DNA from: Sporichthya brevicatena
Lineage (GTDB): Bacteria > Actinomycetota > Actinomycetes > Sporichthyales > Sporichthyaceae
DNA: 64,000 nucleotides
Reading direction: 5' to 3'
Assembly (NCBI RefSeq): GCF_039525035.1
Contig: NZ_BAAAHE010000002.1
Span: forward strand, 1 to 64,000
Under the pieces are notes generated by a model. The model saw nothing but the letters and a program-made list of their open reading frames with translations. It had not been told where the DNA came from and ran no database searches. Positions 33,800-41,422 of this stretch are shown piece by piece; position 1 is the first letter of the stretch; each line of letters begins with the position of its first letter. The position numbers and the translations under genes are program-made.

Positions 33800-34782
33800 T
33801 GGGCATGCTCGAGGGAAAGGTTGTCTTGATCACCGGGGCGGGCCGCGGGATCGGGCGTGGGCATGCTCTGACCCTGGCCGCCCACGGCGCGAAGGTGATC
33901 GTCAACGATCTCGGAACGAGCCTGACCGGAGAGGGCGCGGACAAGGGACCCGCTCAGGAGGTCGTGGACCTCATCGCAAGCCGTGGCGGCGAGGCCGTGG
34001 CCGACGTCGAGGACATCTCGACCTGGGACGGTGCCGCGAACGCGGTCGCTCACGCGGTGGAGCACTTCGGTCGTCTCGACGGGCTGGTGAACAACGCGGG
34101 TATCGCGCGTCCGTCGGACATCGCCGACCTGACCGAGGCCGACTTCGACGCCTTGATGGGCGTTCATCTGAAGGGCACTTTCGGTTGCACGGTCCATGCC
34201 TGTAAACACTGGCGCGGGCGCGCGGATGCGGGGGAGCGGGTGCGTGCTTCGGTGGTGAACACGGCCTCCGACTCGGCCTTCTTCTCGACCCCGAGCGACT
34301 CGGCCTATGCCGCCATGAAGGCGGGCATCCAGCAGCTCACGATGTGTGCCGGGCGGGAGACCGGTGCGTACGGAGTACGGATGAACGCGGTGGCGCCGCG
34401 GGCGTACACGCGCATGGCTCGCTACCTGATTCCCGGATTCGAGATCCGCGAGGCCGACTCCTACACCGGGGAGGAATCGCCGTTCGACCCTTCGAACGCC
34501 TCGCCCCTCGTCGCGTGGCTGCTCTCCGACGACTCGGCCCATGTGACCGGTCTGCTGTTCCGGACCCTGGGGGGCGGGTTCGCCCGCGTCTCGGGGTGGC
34601 AGATGGAGCCGATCATCTTCCCGAAGGATGGAAGCAGCCACTTCGCCGTGGAGGAGATCGGTCGAGTCCTCAACACCGAGGTGTTCGGCTGCGCCGTCCG
34701 CGACATTCCGATCGACTTCGCCCCAGGGGATCCGCGGGCCGCCGCCGGTACCAAGGATTCCGCGGCCGGTAGGCGTTCATGA
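33799..34782 (+). CDS. SDR oxidoreductase, MFE-2/Hsd4-like with C-terminal extension
   Basis: A 327-residue SDR. It shows ITGAGRGIGRGHALTLAAHG, VIVNDLGTSLTGEG (the insertion typical of the MFE-2 group), NNAGIARPSD, a Ser in NTASDSAFF and YAAMKAG for YxxxK. A C-terminal extension of about 70 residues follows the core. It would oxidise a 3-hydroxyacyl-CoA or related alcohol. The start overlaps the synthetase stop (TGATG) and the stop overlaps the ferredoxin start. Confidence 0.9.
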   Translation: MGMLEGKVVLITGAGRGIGRGHALTLAAHGAKVIVNDLGTSLTGEGADKGPAQEVVDLIASRGGEAVADVEDISTWDGAANAVAHAVEHFGRLDGLVNNAGIARPSDIADLTEADFDALMGVHLKGTFGCTVHACKHWRGRADAGERVRASVVNTASDSAFFSTPSDSAYAAMKAGIQQLTMCAGRETGAYGVRMNAVAPRAYTRMARYLIPGFEIREADSYTGEESPFDPSNASPLVAWLLSDDSAHVTGLLFRTLGGGFARVSGWQMEPIIFPKDGSSHFAVEEIGRVLNTEVFGCAVRDIPIDFAPGDPRAAAGTKDSAAGRRS

Positions 34783-34982
34783 GTCCACGGGTCACGGTGG
34801 ATCTGTCGAAGTGCGCCGGGCACGCGCTGTGCCTCGCGGCGGCGCCCGACGCGTTCGACTACGACGAGACGGAGGGCAAGGCGATCGTCCTGCCCGAAGC
34901 AGCCGACGCCGACGAGGAGTCCCTGGAGCAGGCTGCCCGCGGCTGCCCCGAGCGCGCAATCACCGTCGCGGGCTCGCCATGA
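34779..34982 (+). CDS. 3Fe-4S ferredoxin (CxxHxxC type), P450 redox partner
   Basis: A 67-residue ferredoxin. The cluster motif is Cys12-x2-His15-x2-Cys18, with the distal Cys56 followed by Pro. His replaces the second Cys of classical ferredoxins, a form common among actinobacterial P450-linked ferredoxins that bind a 3Fe-4S cluster. The acidic character fits electron transfer. It is encoded in the same operon as three P450s and is their most likely electron donor. No dedicated ferredoxin reductase is present in the window, so reduction must come from a reductase encoded elsewhere. Confidence 0.92.
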   Translation: MSPRVTVDLSKCAGHALCLAAAPDAFDYDETEGKAIVLPEAADADEESLEQAARGCPERAITVAGSP

Positions 34983-36640
34983 CCGACCGCCATGTCCTGC
35001 CGGTCGAGGACCCGGTCGAAGCGGCGGCGATCGTCGCCGAGATCCGCGATTGCACCCTGACGGACGTCCTCGCGCGTACCGCTGCGCGGTGGAGCGACCG
35101 TCCGGCGCTGACCTGGACCGGACACGACGGCCTGGAGGTCACACGCACCTGGGCGGAGGTCCGCTCGGAGATCACCGACCTGGCCGCCGGTCTGATCGCG
35201 CTGGGCCTGCCGGCCGGTCGAACGGTGGCATTGATGGCGCCCAACTGCGGCGAGCACGTGCTGCTCGACCAGGCGGTCGTGCATGCCGGCGGCCTTCCGT
35301 TCACCGTGTACGCCACTTCCTCGCCCGAGCAGGTTGCCTGGTTGGCTCAGCATTCCGACACGGACATCGCGTTGCTGCACGGACAGGACCAGCTGACGCG
35401 GTGGGCCGGTGCCCGGCCACGCCGGACGGTCGTCGTTGACCCGGTCACCGCCGGCGGCCACCCGACCTACGACGAGCTGCGAGCCATGGGACGCGAACTC
35501 CTGGCCTCCGACCCGGGTGTGGTCGACCGGCGCCGCAACGCTCTCGCGGCCGAGGACCCGGTCGCGCTGGTCTACACCTCCGGGACCACGGGCCGACCGA
35601 AGGGTGTCGTGCTCAGCCACCGCAATGTGCTCTACAAGGCGGAGGCCTGGCGGCGCAGCACCGGCGTCGGGCCGAATCCGGTCTCGATCTCCTACCTGCC
35701 GTACGCCCACGTGTCCGAACGGGTCAACGGGTTGTACGTCCCGTTCCTGCTCGGCGGGCACGTGCACTTCTGCGGTTCCCTCGAGGAGTTCCCCGAGCTC
35801 CTCGCGCGCGTGCGACCTCATAGCCTGACCGCGGTGCCGCGGATCTGGGAAAAGGTGATCGCTCGGGCGGAGTGCATCGGCGCGGCATCGCCCGAGCGGA
35901 TGCTCGCGGTCACCGGACTCGACCGCGCGGTCTGCATCGCCAGTACCGCCGCTCCGGCGTCGCCCGCGGTCGGGGAGTTCTTCGAGCGACTCGGCCTACC
36001 CGTCGCCTCGGTGTACGGCATGACGGAAACCACCGGAGGCATCACGGCCAATCGGCCCGCGGCACATCGGCCGGGGACCGTGGGGCGGCTGGTCGCCGGT
36101 TGTGAGGCACGGATCGCAGGCGACGGCGAGCTGCTGGTCCGCGGGCCGCTCGTGACTTCCGGCTATCTGGGCGACCCGGACGCCACCGCAGAGTTCCTCG
36201 ACAGCGACGGGTGGGCACACACGGGCGATCTCGCGGCCGTCGAGGACGGGTACCTGCGGATCGTCGGCCGCAAGAAGGACCTCTTGGTGACCGCCGGCGG
36301 GGAGAACGTGGCGCCGTTGTTGGTGGAGAATCTGCTCCAGCAGCATCCGGCCGTCGCCCAGGCGATGGCGTGCGGCGACGGGCGGCGCTACGTCACCGCG
36401 TTGATCGTCCCCTCCGCCGGTGCGTCCGAGGAGGATCTGGCCGCAGCGGTTGCGGCGGCCAACGAACGACTCGCCCGGGTGCAGCAGATCAAGACCTGGC
36501 GGACGGTGGACCGCCCGTGGACCGTCGAGTCCGGCGAACTCACCCCCACGCTGAAGCTGCGTCGCCAGGTCGTGGCCGCTCGCTGCGCCCACCTGGTCGA
36601 GGACATGTACGCGACGGAATCCATGGCGGTGACGCAATGA
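34979..36640 (+). CDS. AMP-forming long-chain-type acyl-CoA synthetase (FadD15-like)
   Basis: A 553-residue adenylate-forming ligase. Motifs include LVYTSGTTGRPKGVVLSH, the VYGMTETTGG A5 region, the DGWAHTGDLA A7 region, VGRKKDLLVTAGGENVAP at the hinge, and the LTPTLKLRR tail with the catalytic Lys, which is typical of the long-chain FadD15 group. It likely activates a hydrophobic carboxylic acid. Start and stop overlap neighbours, as elsewhere in the operon. Confidence 0.92.
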   Translation: MTDRHVLPVEDPVEAAAIVAEIRDCTLTDVLARTAARWSDRPALTWTGHDGLEVTRTWAEVRSEITDLAAGLIALGLPAGRTVALMAPNCGEHVLLDQAVVHAGGLPFTVYATSSPEQVAWLAQHSDTDIALLHGQDQLTRWAGARPRRTVVVDPVTAGGHPTYDELRAMGRELLASDPGVVDRRRNALAAEDPVALVYTSGTTGRPKGVVLSHRNVLYKAEAWRRSTGVGPNPVSISYLPYAHVSERVNGLYVPFLLGGHVHFCGSLEEFPELLARVRPHSLTAVPRIWEKVIARAECIGAASPERMLAVTGLDRAVCIASTAAPASPAVGEFFERLGLPVASVYGMTETTGGITANRPAAHRPGTVGRLVAGCEARIAGDGELLVRGPLVTSGYLGDPDATAEFLDSDGWAHTGDLAAVEDGYLRIVGRKKDLLVTAGGENVAPLLVENLLQQHPAVAQAMACGDGRRYVTALIVPSAGASEEDLAAAVAAANERLARVQQIKTWRTVDRPWTVESGELTPTLKLRRQVVAARCAHLVEDMYATESMAVTQ

Positions 36641-37398
36641 GCAGGTACGAGGTCAGGCTCGGCAGTGCGCTCATGACCTTGACCGACCCCGACCGGGGCG
36701 CGGAGATCGCGTTCAACCGCTGGTACGAGCGGGACCACTTCTACGGTGGCGCCGTCCTGGGCCCGGGCGTGCTCGCCGGCGCCCGGTTCCTCGCCCGCGA
36801 CACCGAGAAGATGATGCGCATCGTCCCCGAAGGGGACGATCCCGACCGCGGCACGATGCTCGCCCTGTACTGGCTGGCCGACAACGGCGGTGACTACTGG
36901 CGGTGGTGCACGGGCAACGTCAACCTGCTCGCGGTCCAAGGACGGATGACCGCTCCCGGACAGGTCCGCGACATGCGCTGGCTGCCCGCCCCGTGGGCGG
37001 AATCCGCGGCCGTGGACGGCGTCCCCGCCGCGCTCGCCCTCGATCGGCGGTTTCCCGCCGTGGTCGTGTCGATCGTCGAGAGTGAGGCGCGCACGGCCGA
37101 GGACCTCGACACGGCCTACCGCGAAGAATGTGCCCGCAGTCTCTGCTCCGAGCCGGGAGTCGCGCTGGTGATCGGTGCGAGTCCACAGGTCATCGATCTC
37201 CGGACCGGTCCGACGCCGGGCGCCAGGGCCGAAACGGCCGCCGTCTGGTTCTTCGAGGACCAGCTACGGCTGGCAGCCTTCATCGACGCGCACGAGAAGG
37301 CGGTCGCCGACCTGGGTGAAGCGCGGACCGTCTGGCTCTCGCCGTTCGTCGCAACCGTCCCCGGCACCGACACCCACCTGGACCGACTGTGGCTGTGA
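36637..37398 (+). CDS. Dimeric alpha-beta barrel-like (EthD-type) protein, unknown function
   Basis: A 253-residue protein without membrane segments. The N-terminal part contains FNRWYERDHFYGG followed by GPGVLAGARFLARD, the pattern of small dimeric alpha-beta barrel proteins of the EthD/muconolactone-isomerase type (N-x-W-Y-x-x-D/E-H). The remainder probably repeats the fold, since the length is about twice one barrel. Such proteins support monooxygenases or isomerise lactones. Its position immediately before the Baeyer-Villiger-type monooxygenase, with overlapping start codons, suggests that they work together. The family assignment is tentative. Confidence 0.6.
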   Translation: MSRYEVRLGSALMTLTDPDRGAEIAFNRWYERDHFYGGAVLGPGVLAGARFLARDTEKMMRIVPEGDDPDRGTMLALYWLADNGGDYWRWCTGNVNLLAVQGRMTAPGQVRDMRWLPAPWAESAAVDGVPAALALDRRFPAVVVSIVESEARTAEDLDTAYREECARSLCSEPGVALVIGASPQVIDLRTGPTPGARAETAAVWFFEDQLRLAAFIDAHEKAVADLGEARTVWLSPFVATVPGTDTHLDRLWL

Positions 37399-38909
37399 CC
37401 GGGGTGAAAGGGCGCACGGCGCCCAGCGTCATCGTCATCGGTGCCGGCCTGGGCGGCATCGCGGCCGGCGTGTTCGCGCGCAAGGCCGGCGTCACCGATC
37501 TGACGATCTTGGAGAAGTCGTCCGGGCCGGGAGGGACCTGGCTGGACACCCGGTACCCGGGCGCCGCCTGCGACGTGATGTCACACCTGTACTCGTACTC
37601 GTTCGCGCAGAAGAAGGACTGGTCGCGCACGTGCGCGCCGCGTGACGAGATCCTCGCCTACATCGAGGACGTCGTCGACCGGTTCGACCTCCGACGGTTC
37701 TGTCGTTTCGACACCGGCGTCCGGAGTGCCGTCTGGTCGACGGACTCAGCTCGGTGGACGGTCACGACGCAGGCCGGGGAGGAGCTCAGCGCCGATGTGC
37801 TCGTCACCGCCGTCGGGCTGTTGAACGAGCCCAAGTACCCGGACTGGCCCGGCTTGGAGTCGTTCACGGGCCCGGTCATGCACACCGCGCGTTGGCGTCG
37901 CGAGCTGAGTCTGGACGGTTGCCGAGTCGCCGTGGTCGGTACCGGGTCGTCGGCGGCTCAGGTGGTGCCCGCGCTCGCCCCGCAGGTGAAGCACCTGACG
38001 GTCTTTCAGCGTGAGCCGGGCTGGGTGCTCCCCAAGGACGACCGGCCGTTCACCGAGGAAGAGCTGCAGGAGTTCCGGACGTCGCGCTGGGCGGCGCAGC
38101 GCCGGCGGTGGAAGCTCTACTGGCTGAACGAACGCGGCGTCCTCGCCCTGGACCCGAAGACCAAGCGGCACGCCATCGCCACACAGATGGCCGTGGACTG
38201 GCTGAACAAGACCGTCAAGGACCCGGCCACCCGGGAGAAGCTCCTGCCCGCCTACCCGTTCGGGTGCAAGCGCCCGGTCGCCGACCGGATCTACTACGAC
38301 ACCTTCAACCGACCGAACGTCGATCTCGTACCCCTGCCGGTGACAGCCGTCCGACCCCACGCTCTGGTCACCGACGACGGAGCCGAGCACGAGGTGGACG
38401 CCGTTGTTCTCGCGACCGGCTTCCAGGCCACGGAGTTCCTGCACACCGTCGAAATCATCGGTGAGGACGGCGTGCGTCTTCAGGAGGTCTGGGACAAGGC
38501 AGGGGGAGCGGAAGCCTTCCTCGGCATCAGCGTGAACGGCTTCCCAAACCTGTTCATGCTCTACGGGCCCAACACCAACTCGGCCAGCAACTCGGTCATC
38601 TTCAACCTGGAGTGCCAGGCCCGGTACATCGCGTCGGCGATCGGCTCGATCGCCCGGCGCCGCGGGGCGATCGAGGTCAGGTCCGGCGTTCAGGATCGGT
38701 ACAACCGGTGGCTGCAGTCGCGCGTGCCGGCCAAGACCTGGGAGTCCGGCTGCCAGAACTACTACCACTCGGAGACGGGCAAGCTCGTCACGAACTGGCC
38801 CGGAAGCTCCGTCCTCTACTGGGCGATGACGAAGCTCCTGCGCCCCACCGTGCCGGGGCTCTACCGCACCCGGCGAGCGCACCGGCGGAACCGGGTGACC
38901 GCACCATGA
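37395..38909 (+). CDS. FAD/NADPH monooxygenase, Baeyer-Villiger type
   Basis: A 504-residue class B flavoprotein monooxygenase. It has the FAD Rossmann motif VIGAGLGGIAAG at the N-terminus, GPGGTWLDTRYPGAACD, the fingerprint-like FTGPVMHTARWRREL (F-x-G-x3-H-x3-W), and the second NADPH Rossmann motif VVGTGSSAAQVVPALA. ATGFQATEFL is also typical. It should insert oxygen next to a ketone, giving an ester or lactone, which hydrolases in the cluster could open. The GTG at 37395 overlaps the previous stop (GTGA); a GTG two codons earlier is possible. Confidence 0.92.
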   Translation: MTGVKGRTAPSVIVIGAGLGGIAAGVFARKAGVTDLTILEKSSGPGGTWLDTRYPGAACDVMSHLYSYSFAQKKDWSRTCAPRDEILAYIEDVVDRFDLRRFCRFDTGVRSAVWSTDSARWTVTTQAGEELSADVLVTAVGLLNEPKYPDWPGLESFTGPVMHTARWRRELSLDGCRVAVVGTGSSAAQVVPALAPQVKHLTVFQREPGWVLPKDDRPFTEEELQEFRTSRWAAQRRRWKLYWLNERGVLALDPKTKRHAIATQMAVDWLNKTVKDPATREKLLPAYPFGCKRPVADRIYYDTFNRPNVDLVPLPVTAVRPHALVTDDGAEHEVDAVVLATGFQATEFLHTVEIIGEDGVRLQEVWDKAGGAEAFLGISVNGFPNLFMLYGPNTNSASNSVIFNLECQARYIASAIGSIARRRGAIEVRSGVQDRYNRWLQSRVPAKTWESGCQNYYHSETGKLVTNWPGSSVLYWAMTKLLRPTVPGLYRTRRAHRRNRVTAP

Positions 38910-39790
38910 CCAGGACACCCTTCGCGGTCACCCGCAGCACGCTCTTCGTGCCGGCAACCCGTCCCGACCTCGTCGAGAAGGTTGGCCGGTCCGGTGCCGA
39001 CGTCGTGGTGCTGGACCTTGAGGACACCGTCCCGCCCCCGGCCAAGGCAGGGGCTCGCTCCGCGCTGCCCGCCTTGATCGACCTGCTCACGAGCCTGGCG
39101 ACCGGGACCCGGATGGTCCGGGTGAATGCGCCCGACAGTCCCTGGATCGGAGCGGACCTCGACGCCCTCGCCGCCGGGGCGCTGGCGGGCCTCGACGGTC
39201 TGGTCGTGCCCAAGGTCGACGGCCCGGGATCGCTGGATCAGCTGACCAAGCTCGCGGATCGCGCGGGATTGCCGGAGCTGCCGATCCTGGCCGGTATCGA
39301 GAGCGCACAGGGGGTGTCCCAGGTTGAGGCGATCGCACCGAGGGTCGCAGCGGTCTATTTCGGCGCCGAGGATTTCGCCGCCGACATGCGCGGTCGGCGG
39401 ACCTCGCACAACACCGAGGTGCTCTACGCCAGGTCTCGGGTGGCGCTGGCCGCTCGCGTCGCTGAGATCCCGGCGCTCGATCAGGTGTTCTTCGACGTCG
39501 GCGACGAGGCCGGCTTCCGTCGCGAGGCCGGGGCGGCTCGCGACCTCGGCTATTCCGGAAAGATGTGTCTCAATCCGCGCCAGGTGCGCTGGTCGAACGA
39601 GATGTGGACGCCCACGCCGGCCGAGACCGACTGGGCGGTGCGCGCCATCGCTGCCTACGACGAGGTGACCACTCGGGGCGAGGGCGTGGCCTTCGTCGAC
39701 GGCCGACTGATCGACCTGCCGGTGATCCGGCTGGCCCGGGCGGTGCTGGCCGCGGCGCCACGGGTAACCACTGAGGAGCAAGGAGCCTGA
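38906..39790 (+). CDS. HpcH/HpaI aldolase / CitE-like CoA lyase
   Basis: A 294-residue TIM-barrel lyase. Landmarks are TLFVPATRPDLVEKV, VVVLDLEDTVPP (Mg-binding acidic pair region), ILAGIESAQGV with the catalytic Glu, and VYFGAEDFAADMRGRRT with the second acidic Mg ligand. Members such as CitE, malyl-CoA lyase and citramalyl-CoA lyase cleave 3-hydroxyacyl-CoA-type C-C bonds or hydrolyse malyl-CoA. In this pathway it may split a short dicarboxylyl-CoA near the end of degradation. It overlaps genes on both sides. Confidence 0.88.
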   Translation: MTRTPFAVTRSTLFVPATRPDLVEKVGRSGADVVVLDLEDTVPPPAKAGARSALPALIDLLTSLATGTRMVRVNAPDSPWIGADLDALAAGALAGLDGLVVPKVDGPGSLDQLTKLADRAGLPELPILAGIESAQGVSQVEAIAPRVAAVYFGAEDFAADMRGRRTSHNTEVLYARSRVALAARVAEIPALDQVFFDVGDEAGFRREAGAARDLGYSGKMCLNPRQVRWSNEMWTPTPAETDWAVRAIAAYDEVTTRGEGVAFVDGRLIDLPVIRLARAVLAAAPRVTTEEQGA

Positions 39791-40230
39791 TGCCCGCCGA
39801 GACCGCGCAGCCGCACAAGGACCACAAGGCCGTGCCGAAGCCGACCCCCGAGACCAAACCGTTCTGGGACGCGTGTGCCGAGGGCGAACTGCGGCTGCAG
39901 TACTGCACCGCGTGTGAGGGTCACTACTTCCCGCCGCGGTTCTTCTGCCCGACGTGCCTCTCACGAGACGTCGAGTGGCGCGCCGTCAGCGGGCGGGGGC
40001 GCCTCTACTCCTATGTGATCAACCAGTCCTTCGCCCCGCCGGGTTGGGAGACGCCGTATGCGATCGCGCTCGTCGAACTCGAGGAGGGCCCCCGGCTGAT
40101 GTCGAACATCCTCGATGTCCCGCAGACGCCGGAGGCCCTGGTGCTGGACATGGAACTGGAGGTCACCTTCGAGGTTCGGGGCGGCGTCGCAATCCCGCAG
40201 TTCCGCCCGGTGGCGGGGGGTGCCGCGTGA
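39790..40230 (+). CDS. DUF35 OB-fold protein with rubredoxin-like zinc ribbon (thiolase/aldolase partner)
   Basis: A 146-residue acyl-CoA-associated protein. An N-terminal helix (TKPFWDACAEGELRLQYC) leads into a four-Cys zinc ribbon (C-x2-C ... C-x2-C in YCTACEGHYFPPRFFCPTC), followed by an OB fold (GRGRLYSYVI to ALVELEEGPRLMSNI). In steroid side-chain degradation, the DUF35 domain of ChsH2 forms a complex with the thiolase-like aldolase Ltp2. Here the gene lies just upstream of an Ltp2-like protein and overlaps it, suggesting the same kind of pair. Confidence 0.9.
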   Translation: MPAETAQPHKDHKAVPKPTPETKPFWDACAEGELRLQYCTACEGHYFPPRFFCPTCLSRDVEWRAVSGRGRLYSYVINQSFAPPGWETPYAIALVELEEGPRLMSNILDVPQTPEALVLDMELEVTFEVRGGVAIPQFRPVAGGAA

Positions 40231-41387
40231 GCATCAAGAACAAGGTGGCGATCGTCGGCGCGGCCGAGAGCACCGAGATCGGAAAGGTCCCGGGCATGTC
40301 CGCGATGCAATTGCACGCGGACGCTGCCATCAACGCGATTGCGGACTGCGGCATCGACCCCCGGGACATCGACGGACTTGCCTGCACGCGAGTCGAGTAC
40401 TTCGCCCCCATCACGCTCGGCAGCTATCTCGGTCTCACCCCGCGGTGGGTCGACTCGACCTTCATCGGCGGGTCGTCGTTCATGGCGTTGGTGGGTCACG
40501 CCTCGGCCGCCCTGGCCACGGGTCAGGCCAACGTCGTGCTCATCACGCATGGGGAATCCGGGCGCTCGAACGTCGTGAACACCCCTTACCCGTTCCACGA
40601 GGACATGTGGGAGGCGCAGTTCGAGCGTCCTTACGGGACGCACACCGCGCACACCATGTTTCCGCTCGGGGTGCTCCGTTACATGAAGGACCACGGCCTC
40701 ACGCCCGAGCAGATGGCGTCGGTCGCGGTCAGCACGCGGGCGTGGGCGACACGGAATCCGCGGGCCTGGCTGCGGGACCCCATCACCGTCGAGGAGATCC
40801 TCGCGTCGCCCTACGTCGCCTACCCGGTCCACAAGGCCGAGTCGTGCGTGATCACCGATGGTGGTGGGGCGCTGATCCTGACGACGGCGGAGCGGGCCCG
40901 GGACCTCGACCTACCCCACCCACCGGTGTACGTCGTGGGGGCGGGTCAGTCGACCGAGAGCCCGATGATCTCGCAGATGGCCGACCTCACGACCTCGCGC
41001 GCGTTCCGAGTCTCGGGGGCGGCGGCGTTCGCGGAGGCCGGCATCACTCCCGCCGATGTCGATCACCTCATGGCCTACGACCCCTTCGCCTTCGTGCCGT
41101 TGTACGCGCTCGAAGACCTTGGCTTCGTCGCCCGGGGGGAGGCCGGGAAGTTCGTCGAGGCAGGAGGTACCGCTCCCGGTGGAACCCTCCCGATGAACAC
41201 CAACGGGGGCGGCCTGTCCTACACCCACACCGGCATGTACGGGATGTTCGCGATCCAGGAGTCGGTTCGGCAACTTCGCGGGACGGCGCCCGCGCAGGTC
41301 GAAGGCGTCGAGGTGAGCGTCTGCCACGGCGTCGGGGGCATGTACTCATCCGGCGCGACCCTGGTGCTGAGCAATCGCCTGCCCTGA
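40227..41387 (+). CDS. Thiolase-like protein (Ltp2-type, probable retro-aldolase)
   Basis: A 386-residue thiolase-fold enzyme of the lipid-transfer (SCP-x/Ltp) branch. The site that holds the nucleophilic Cys in true thiolases reads TFIGGSSFMALVGHA, with no Cys. The second catalytic region is SVCHGVGGMYSSGA, and NTNGGGLSYTHTGMYG has the conserved Asn-Gly-rich loop and His. Loss of the first Cys is expected for Ltp2-type enzymes, which cleave by retro-aldol chemistry instead of thiolysis. It overlaps the DUF35 gene (GTGA) and probably needs it for activity. The likely step is removal of a short acyl-CoA or ketone from a branched side chain (inference). Confidence 0.85.
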   Translation: MSIKNKVAIVGAAESTEIGKVPGMSAMQLHADAAINAIADCGIDPRDIDGLACTRVEYFAPITLGSYLGLTPRWVDSTFIGGSSFMALVGHASAALATGQANVVLITHGESGRSNVVNTPYPFHEDMWEAQFERPYGTHTAHTMFPLGVLRYMKDHGLTPEQMASVAVSTRAWATRNPRAWLRDPITVEEILASPYVAYPVHKAESCVITDGGGALILTTAERARDLDLPHPPVYVVGAGQSTESPMISQMADLTTSRAFRVSGAAAFAEAGITPADVDHLMAYDPFAFVPLYALEDLGFVARGEAGKFVEAGGTAPGGTLPMNTNGGGLSYTHTGMYGMFAIQESVRQLRGTAPAQVEGVEVSVCHGVGGMYSSGATLVLSNRLP

Positions 41388-41422
41388 CTTCCCCCACCCA
41401 CGAACGCGAGAGAGGAACTGCG

